The notes beneath the pieces are model-generated. The model saw nothing but the letters and a program-made list of their open reading frames with translations. It did no database searches and had not been told where the DNA came from. 34,430 bases of DNA from Chaetoceros tenuissimus. Lineage: Eukaryota > Bacillariophyta > Thalassiosirophyceae > Chaetocerotales > Chaetocerotaceae. The translations under genes and the position numbers were made by a program. Shown here piece after piece: positions 27,739 through 34,430 of the stretch; positions within the stretch are counted from its first letter, which is position 1, and every line of letters starts with the position of its first letter. Where the stretch lies: positions 1 to 34,430 of the forward strand of contig BLLK01000012.1 in NCBI GenBank assembly GCA_021927905.1, given 5' to 3'.

Positions 27739-28624
27739 TTGTTTGGATCTTTGGGTTGTTGTGATAGCCCTGACTTCTGAAGCTAACGTTGAACAAATAC
27801 TTTCTTTTCAAATCGTAAGCATGGTCCCTTTACATACTCGGTGAGTGCATTTGTGTGTAGATTTTGTTTTTGTCTATCTTACTAACTTGATGTTACCTTT
27901 TTCATTCAAAGTACATTGCAATCGTATTGTTCGCATGCACAGTTTCTTATCCAAGTTCGATGTTGCCCATGGAGGAGCGATTCTCGAGTTTCATCCTCAT
28001 AATCATGGATCAAATGCTTTCTCATCTGTTTTGACGAACATATTCTATTGCGTACATAGAATACTAGGTTGTTTACTTTCGTCTTTCGCAGGCAAATCAC
28101 TTACTTCACGAGGATCCATCCTTTGCTTGTGCTATCCTCATATGATTCCATATTTAAGGACTTGCTATGATTATCTTTCACCAGAGGTGATCGATCACAA
28201 AAGTAAATGAAAGTAGCCCCTAATGCTTGTAACCATTCATCGTCAAGTCCAGAAATAGATTGCATTGTATCATGGAAACTTCTGTGTAGCTTTATCGCCT
28301 TTTTCGATAATATACTGAATATATTGGCTCAAACTGCGAGTCATAAACCATGAAACAGGAAAACTTCTGATTCTTTGTGATTTATTGTACTGGGCAGAGT
28401 TGTAAAGACATCTTTCGTTGTTGTGATAGTGATCTCTCGCTGGCCAAGACTACAGCCAATACCTTTCCTCATATAGGTTCTTCTCGCTAAGGAAGTTTCA
28501 ATACAACAACAAGGTCTAGATCGTTTCCAAGTCCTCCTCTTTCTGTCCTTCCACAGTGGTCAAAATTTAGAAGATAGATAGATTAATATACTTGAAAGCT
28601 CTTGCTGAATTGAATACTATACAT
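27739..28624. other. Intergenic region with a possible gene remnant
   Basis: About 885 bp. The left end is the promoter side of the 27738 gene. A plus-strand frame from about 27913 to 28210 (KFDVAHGGAILEFHPHNHGS and onward) is preceded by a good intron-like pair (GTGAGT at 27841, CATTCAAAG ending 27912). I find no consistent start and no homology I recognise, so I treat it as a possible relic. 28211-28624 shows nothing. Confidence 0.35.
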
Positions 28625-30478
28625 TTATGTTACATTTACAAACTCTCCATAAAACTCAAGATCACCCTCTCTTGAGTCCTTCAGTACCTTCCGCACTGCT
28701 TCGTAGTCTTCACTATCCAAGGCCTTACGTACCGTCGAGTATGGATCCTTCTTGGTTTGCATCACGACCTCGTCACCATTCTCATCAATCCAAGTCTCCT
28801 CTTCTCCCAAGGACTCTCCATCTAGAAGCAACTTCATCAACGATGGTGAGTATCCCGACAACATGGTCACGTTCTCAGTATCAGCTTGGGCTGGAAATCC
28901 TTGTGTGTTACCTCTTAGATTCCAGTAGATGATATGAGGCGCTGGCCATGCCTTTCCACATACCTTTAATCCCTCCTCCTTGAACCTACGAACAATCCTC
29001 TCCTGATGCGTTTCCCATGCTCCATTTTGATCACTTGCCACATCGAATTGCATATCAGAGAATACAATTAGATCTGGAATGTCCTCTGGCTCAAGCTTAG
29101 CCTCAACAGCGACCTTGAGAATGTGCTCACAAGCTTCCTCGAAGTTTGTGTTGCATCCCCATGGAGCGCTTTGGACTCGGCGGACCTTCTCTTCCAAGGA
29201 CATAGACGGATCGATCTCCACCCATTCCGGCCTTGCGGAGAATGTCAAGCACCTATTAGCATAAGAAGGAGAAGTAATCTCACTTACAAGTATGCCAAGT
29301 GCAATGGCAACTTCCATCGGAGTTCCCAACATGGATCCAGACACATCCACCAAAGGAACAACATTCCCAAGGTCTACCACCTTGCCCATTACCTCATCCT
29401 CATTCTTTTCCTCCTTGATCTTAATCATGGCTTCGAGTACACCACCTCGGATATCATCCCACTGACAACAGAGTAAATCCTTTTCAAGGGAGCTGAACTC
29501 ATTGGTCCGGAAACTCCAGCCATCATTCATGAATTTCTTCACAATTTGATGAGGATATAGTTGTTGCCCCTTGATTTTCTTCACCTTTGTGTCGAGGATA
29601 GTTTCACGAAGTCTCTTCCTACACTTGACTCTATCCTCTACATCAGGATGACGGTTACCAGTCTCCTCTTCGTGAGGTCCAGGTGCACTCTTCAATTTCT
29701 CATTGAGAAACGCCTTTCTATGCTTCATCATAGACAAGGAAGGTACACGAGAGAAGTCAATATCCCCGAACCTCTTGTCACTCATCATTTGCTCTGGACA
29801 ATTCAATACCTTGGACAGTCTTGCAACAAGCTTTCGATAGGCTTTCTTTGGTGTCTTACTATTTGGAAAGGTATGCTTTGCAATAGCTGAAGCTTGCTTC
29901 TTGTACTGACTAGACTCACGAGGAATCCATTTAGCAAGTAAAGAAACCTTCTTACTGCCACTCCCTTCTGTATCAAGAGCCGTTTGGTCCTTCATAAGAT
30001 GCTCTGAGCATAGATCCAATATCACTCTCTGGATTCTATCCTTCTGATCGAGACTTTGATTCTCCGCCAGATCATAGATTTGGAACCAGTCTTTGTAACT
30101 ACCATACTCAGGAACAAGTACCAAGAGCTCCTCCACAGTGTCTGGATAGATGGAATGGAGTTTCAATATCATACTGTGGAAGAGATTTCTCTCGCCCTTC
30201 CCTCCTCGACAGTTGCGAGTCTGAAATGCCATGATGAATAGATCGGCTATTCTATCTGGGTTTCCCTCTGCCTCCTTCATCACCTCCTTGATGAGATCAT
30301 CCAATCTTGTCTTTGGTAAATCTCTCACTAAAGCAAAGAAGAGAGCTACAATACTTTCCTTTACTCCAGCTGCTGTGTACTCAGGAGAATTGTTCTCGCC
30401 AAGCATCTTTTCAGATGGAACCTTTAATGCAGCATCCATCGCGTTGAGAAATGCAGATTGATTTTGTTCAACAGACAT
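28625..30478 (-). CDS. DUF2828-family protein with von Willebrand A-like domain, 617 aa
   Basis: The N-terminal half (about 30-340) is helical and matches the DUF2828 style: FFALVRDLPKTRLDDLI, FIMAFQTRNCRGGKGERNLF, LVLVPEYGSYKDWFQIY, LLAKWIPRESSQYKK, and KAYRKLVARLSKVLN with MKHRKAFLN. The C-terminal part (about 365-560) is a vWA-like domain with a metal-ion site: DVSGSM (D378, S380, S382) and FSDMQFD (D475). Members in plants, fungi and giant viruses resemble the TROVE/Ro60 arrangement of helical repeats plus vWA, and RNA binding is a reasonable guess, but function is not established. The protein is Lys/Glu-rich, has no signal peptide, and is a single exon. Length is near the family norm of 600-700. 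Confidence 0.87.
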   Translation of the reverse strand: MSVEQNQSAFLNAMDAALKVPSEKMLGENNSPEYTAAGVKESIVALFFALVRDLPKTRLDDLIKEVMKEAEGNPDRIADLFIMAFQTRNCRGGKGERNLFHSMILKLHSIYPDTVEELLVLVPEYGSYKDWFQIYDLAENQSLDQKDRIQRVILDLCSEHLMKDQTALDTEGSGSKKVSLLAKWIPRESSQYKKQASAIAKHTFPNSKTPKKAYRKLVARLSKVLNCPEQMMSDKRFGDIDFSRVPSLSMMKHRKAFLNEKLKSAPGPHEEETGNRHPDVEDRVKCRKRLRETILDTKVKKIKGQQLYPHQIVKKFMNDGWSFRTNEFSSLEKDLLCCQWDDIRGGVLEAMIKIKEEKNEDEVMGKVVDLGNVVPLVDVSGSMLGTPMEVAIALGILVSEITSPSYANRCLTFSARPEWVEIDPSMSLEEKVRRVQSAPWGCNTNFEEACEHILKVAVEAKLEPEDIPDLIVFSDMQFDVASDQNGAWETHQERIVRRFKEEGLKVCGKAWPAPHIIYWNLRGNTQGFPAQADTENVTMLSGYSPSLMKLLLDGESLGEEETWIDENGDEVVMQTKKDPYSTVRKALDSEDYEAVRKVLKDSREGDLEFYGEFVNVT

Positions 30479-30744
30479 GGTTTCTTTATGCTGTAACTTT
30501 ATGCTTGAAAATTTTTTGTGAGCGAAATGAAGAATCGTTTAAAACAGATACCATTGTTAGATATTGCTAGATATGAAGCTTCGAAGACTTTAGAATTCAT
30601 GAGAAGTTCCTAGACTATCTTGTTAGGTCACAGACCTTCGCATTGTTCTAGATTGTTCCTCGAAAGCTAAATTAGTAAACATTAAAGACCTCTTTTCTTT
30701 AAAACAAATTCTTGTTCTACAATAATTACACTATTGCGCTCTTC
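30479..30744. other. Short intergenic spacer
   Basis: About 265 bp of AT-rich DNA containing the DUF2828-gene promoter and the 3' flank of the 30745-31686 gene. Nothing else seen. Confidence 0.4.
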
Positions 30745-31686
30745 TTAGAGAATAGTCTTGCAAACACCATCACAGTCTCCTAGCTGTCCAAATCCAACAT
30801 CAATATCGAAGAACACTCTAAGAGCTGGTGCAATGAACAAAGTTCCATAAGCAACGACTTGGATTACGATAAATGTAAGTGCTCCAAGTCCAGTTACAAA
30901 TCTTCCTCTTGCAGCAGCTGATGAGAATTCATCTACATTGAAACTATTTCCATTCTTGTAAATTGATAGAGTCTTTTCCACCTTATCTGGAGTTGCAATA
31001 GATGCTCCCCATGCCCAAGTGTCAAACACTGCATCAAGAGCAGAATCCCCAATTTCTACATTGTTCTTGGAGATACGAGCCTTTTCAGCCTTTTCAAGAT
31101 CCGCCCCTCCAATTGGTTCGCCATTTTCATCAGTTGGCCATCCCAAAAACTTTGCCTTTCTAATATTTTCCTTAAACATATCTCTTGGTAGCCACATTAC
31201 ATTTGCTGCTTGTTGGGTAGATGGAAGATTTTTCCAATCAGCTATGCTCTGATACCCTTGGATTCTTCCAATGATTGCAATAATATCTACAAGTGGAATC
31301 TCTTCATTTGCAAAAATAAGAGCTTGGCCCTTCAATGGAGGTCCAGATGCTCCAGAATCAACAACATAGTTTTTTCTATCATCTCCACCAGCACGGTTTC
31401 CAGATAAAGTTGAAATCATACTCTTATTTGCTGCAATTGCTGCTGGAATAAGTCCACCTCCAAATAGAAGTACAATGAGAACACTCTTGACAACCTCGCC
31501 ATAATCTTCTACTTTACTCATGAGGATATCAGAAGATTGAACCAAAGATTCCATGTTCTCAGTTAGACTTGCTGGTTCTGGAAGAGCAGACATTTGTTGA
31601 GTTCTAGGAGAAAAACTTCTTGGAGCTGGTGCAAATGCACTCGCCGAAGCAATACACAGTAGAAAAAGAGATGAACTAAGCTTCAT
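30745..31686 (-). CDS. Plastid-targeted membrane protein of unknown function, 313 aa
   Basis: The start at 31686 gives MKLSSSLFLLCIASASAFAPAP, a textbook diatom bipartite presequence with ASAFAP; an ATG 48 bp upstream is in frame but would bury the signal. The mature part has one membrane helix at about 70-92 (VVKSVLIVLLFGGGLIPAAIAA). A hydrophilic middle follows (Gly/Asp-rich, NRAGGDDRKNYVVDSGASGPP; WLPRDMFKENIRKAKFLGWPTDENG), then a second helix near 265-293 (GALTFIVIQVVAYGTLFIAPAL). The end is Cys-containing (GDCDGVCKTIL). Two helices with a large stromal or lumenal loop suggest a thylakoid or envelope protein, possibly a photosystem-associated subunit or assembly factor. This is inference; I do not recognise the family. 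Confidence 0.83.
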   Translation of the reverse strand: MKLSSSLFLLCIASASAFAPAPRSFSPRTQQMSALPEPASLTENMESLVQSSDILMSKVEDYGEVVKSVLIVLLFGGGLIPAAIAANKSMISTLSGNRAGGDDRKNYVVDSGASGPPLKGQALIFANEEIPLVDIIAIIGRIQGYQSIADWKNLPSTQQAANVMWLPRDMFKENIRKAKFLGWPTDENGEPIGGADLEKAEKARISKNNVEIGDSALDAVFDTWAWGASIATPDKVEKTLSIYKNGNSFNVDEFSSAAARGRFVTGLGALTFIVIQVVAYGTLFIAPALRVFFDIDVGFGQLGDCDGVCKTIL

Positions 31687-32016
31687 GGTTGCGATTCTAT
31701 AAAACAAGATACTCAAGTGTATATTCGGTATCAAGGATCAAGGAAGTAAGATGAAGAAAAAGTGATGGATCGGATGTTCAACTTCGTTGCGAGCAATCTA
31801 CGTCACAAACATGAGATCAATCCCTTCTTGACATGGAATACTTGCATTAATTTAGCAAGTATGGTTTTGTTTGGTCCTTTATGGTCTGTCCATCGTAACA
31901 TGTTTGGTTCAACATCTTGAATCTTGAAGCTTTCATCTCATTATTCGTATTCATCCATTCATTGAAATTAATACCATAAAGTAATATACCAACAGCGTAC
32001 AAATCAAAAACTGAAC
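31687..32016. promoter_or_regulatory. Divergent promoter region
   Basis: About 330 bp between the starts of the plastid membrane protein (left) and the Tudor/TPR-like gene (right). AT-rich; no specific element recognised. Confidence 0.4.
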
Positions 32017-34430
32017 ATGTCTTGGGAAGAATTTCGTGTTGGTCAGCGTGTTCTATTTAAATGTGAAGAGAATGATGTGTGGTGGTGCGAGGGGAAGATC
32101 ACCAGAGTAAATGCTGATTCCAATACTACGAACACGTATTCTATTCAGCAATGGGTTGCTGCCTGTGATACTATTCCAGGATCAAGTGATCCACCTATGA
32201 TGCAACCTGGGGAGACTTTTTCAGGAGTTCCTCAAAGAAGGATGAAGCTCTTTCCAAATGAAAAATCGTACGTTGACAAATTAATGGAGGCGACATACCA
32301 AAGTCCTCCCTACAACGACCCTCATGCACACTTGTATATGACACAGAAAACAAAGACTGTTATTGTCAATGGAAAACGAATGCAACAATCTTGTATTAAG
32401 ATACCACTAGAAGAATTGTCAGATATTGTCGGTGATTCGGATGCTATCTGGAGAATAATTGGACAAGTAAAAAATAGAAGAAAGGTTAGTGGCGGCGCTA
32501 GTGCTGCTAATGTGGACCCCGTGATGCTTGTACATAGTGTGATCCCGAAGAATAGAAATTTTGACAAAGATGTCCTTTATGAAAAGGCTCAACAAAACTC
32601 CGCACTGATGCTTCAACTAGCTGATCTTACTCACTTTGGATTATGTAGAGTGTCCCCAGATTTCAACAAAGCCTTAACGTACTACAGGTGTGCTGCATGG
32701 GGTTTGTCCGAAGAAGACGGAGAAAAACTTGGTGAGCAAGCAGTTCATTATGGTTTTGCTTATCCTATGGGTCAACCCGAAGCTCTCTGTGCCCTTGCTG
32801 GTATCTTGTGGTTTATGCTAGGCGAATCAATTAATGAACACAATCCTGATGCTATGATTCAAGCCATTCGACAGTCACCTGATTTGAACGGAGTGGCTCA
32901 AATGGTAGTGTTTTTACTCGGGCATGCTATTCGTAGAGAATGGGAATGCCCTCTAGCATTCGTGGTTGGACAAGCATTGCGGGATGCGCAAATTATAGAT
33001 GCTTTCCTTCCCGGAAGTTTCAACCTACTTCAAGCTTTGGAGTGTAAGATTACAAGGGAGGAAGAAGAACCTCCTCAATTTATGGAAGACTTACGCCAGA
33101 ACCAGATTAGTCATGATGACTACCTCTCAACACGAAATGCATCAGCAGAATTGAGTGAAGAAGATTTCCTGATGTTTTCGAAGAAAGCAAATTCGATATT
33201 TCTTGATCTTCCAGTGAAAATTCTTGCGCCTTCGGGAATGGTTCATTCCAACATCCATGTAGAATATGCTCGCATGTCATTTCCTCCGTATCCATTGGTA
33301 GTTTTTATCATTAACCCACTTGCTGAATATATTTACTGTACAGTTAAGTTACTGGGTGAGCTTGAGTATATACCGTACTCTCCAGATGCTTTCAAGTAAG
33401 TGCAATCAGTATTGTTTTTATTCTAGAGTTAGTACTCCCTTCTCAAATTACTTCCGTTACTTCATCCAAATGCAGATTCATTTGGGATAAAGTTGTCTTT
33501 TCTCTTCATCGTGGAGTAAATGGTACTAAGAGATTTCGCCCCCCACTGATCACCTTCGCTGATAGACCAGGAGATAGGCGTTTAGCTGAGTTTATCAAGT
33601 CACAAATTGGATCGAATTCTGGCACTGAAATTAAAGTTGTGCGAACAAATGAATATAAATTGAAACAAGGTCGAGAATATAGAGCAATGTATGATATTAT
33701 GGAAAGCATGAAGGAAGATATGAATAGTGGAATGAAGCGAATCATGCGTAATAATGATGCTGAAGTTAGACTTCCAACACAAACAAATGAGTGCGTAGAT
33801 ATTCCCATTGAAGAACTATTATTGGATGTCGAAGGGATCAAAGCAGAAGGAAATGCTTTGTTTATTCAAGAGAGGTTCCATCCGGCTCAAAGATGCTACT
33901 CCGAAGCTATAGATAAAATACAGAGATCAATGAATGTTGATCAAAGAGTGAAAAAACTACTTGGTACTATTCTCAGTAACAGAGCTGCTTGTTTTTTGAA
34001 GACTTCTGAAAATATGAGTCCCGATTCAGCCAAGGCTGTATTGATGAAGGCTGTTGATGACTGTACTGTAGCGATGAAATTTTCTAGCATTTTACCAAGT
34101 AGAGTAGTGATGAAAATTGAACGAAGAAAAAATGATGCCATGAAACGAATTGGGGGAATAAAGAGTCAAGATTCGGCATGGGGAGAATTATCGTCTTTTA
34201 ATGCTGTAACAGAAGAGCAGTTTGGTGTGCCAAATCAAGCAGTGCACCCAAGTGGGTCCAGGCCTCGACGTGGAAATAATCGCAGTAGAAGAAATAGAAG
34301 AAGGAGAGGAGGTCGAAGACGTAATCAAAATAGGAACCAACGTAGTTCAACCAGCGAAGTTGTTGAAAATTCCGATGAAGTATCAGTAGAATCTGTGGTA
34401 ACAGCTACTACTGTCATCCTTGGAAAGGAT
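32017..34430 (+). CDS. Tudor/agenet-like and TPR-like protein with Arg-rich tail, truncated at the window edge
   Basis: Exon 1 is 32017-33395 and exon 2 runs from 33476 to the window end, still open (at least 778 aa). Residues 1-50 (FRVGQRVLFKCEENDVWWCEGKITRVN) look like a Tudor/agenet-type barrel. Residues about 205-300 include Sel1/TPR-like helices (KALTYYRCAAWGLSEEDGEK, PEALCALAGILW). Exon 2 contains a TPR-like unit (about 575-670; VEGIKAEGNALFIQERFHPAQ, LSNRAACFLK, KAVDDCTVAM) as in co-chaperone TPR proteins. Next comes an Arg/Asn-rich stretch (about 720-750; RRGNNRSRRNRRRRGG) typical of RNA-binding or nuclear-localisation segments. No signal peptide. Domain calls rest on pattern and are tentative; no name is offered. 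Confidence 0.75.
33396..33475 (+). other. Intron, 80 bp
   Basis: Donor TTTCAA|GTAAGTGC and acceptor CAAATGCAG|ATTCATTTGG. It completes a Lys codon across the junction and opens 318 further codons with no stop, which strongly supports it. Without splicing the frame stops at once. Confidence 0.9.

Noticed and set aside
31687-31734. Upstream in-frame ATG of the plastid membrane protein
   Set aside because: Using it would place 16 residues before a textbook signal peptide and weaken targeting.

Overview
The window looks like nuclear DNA from a diatom. Four kinds of evidence point there. Several proteins start with a signal-peptide-like segment ending in an ASAFAP-type motif (31686 to 30745, 17471 to 18082, 16907 to 15819), which is the hallmark of diatom and other heterokont plastid-targeting presequences. 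A very large secreted protein is built from Pro-Ser tetrapeptide repeats of a style common in diatoms. Introns are short GT-AG introns of 56 to 186 bp. Intergenic DNA is AT-rich, with CAACAAAATG-like start contexts. A centric diatom such as Chaetoceros would fit, but the species is inference.

Layout. Positions 178-4170 hold an apparently intact DNA transposon with 24-bp terminal inverted repeats and a 1205-residue DDE-type protein. After about 1.7 kb with no convincing gene comes a frameshifted relic of a second, probably mobile-element-derived gene (5922-6649), then a short non-coding stretch with a cluster of TTAGAGTCAA motifs. Positions 7384-13008 are one giant minus-strand locus for a secreted Pro/Ser-rich repeat protein with a Cys-rich C-terminus. 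It contains a 60-bp tandem array (about 36 units) and a 120-bp array (12 units). As presented it carries a nonsense codon and a 14-bp deletion.

From 13963 onward the window is gene-dense. On the minus strand lie a possible C2-like protein with a disordered tail, and a spliced plastid NiCoT/UreH-like metal transporter. A plus-strand plastid protein of unknown function follows. Next, on the minus strand, come a spliced GH10 glycoside hydrolase, a transglutaminase-like protein and a spliced two-helix membrane protein. A plus-strand NOP4/RBM28 four-RRM ribosome-biogenesis factor and a small disordered protein follow, facing an incompletely resolved spliced minus-strand gene. The last genes are a DUF2828/vWA protein, a plastid membrane protein with two helices (both minus), and a plus-strand spliced protein with a Tudor/agenet-like N-terminus and TPR-like repeats that runs off the right edge.

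There is no operon logic: these are independent nuclear genes. Shared themes are plastid targeting (three clear cases, one or two possible) and extracellular or secretory-pathway products (repeat protein, transglutaminase-like protein). I found no CRISPR array or rRNA and recognised no tRNA. The best candidates for something undescribed are the transposase with its long extra C-terminal region and asymmetric ends, and the repeat locus with its higher-order array structure.
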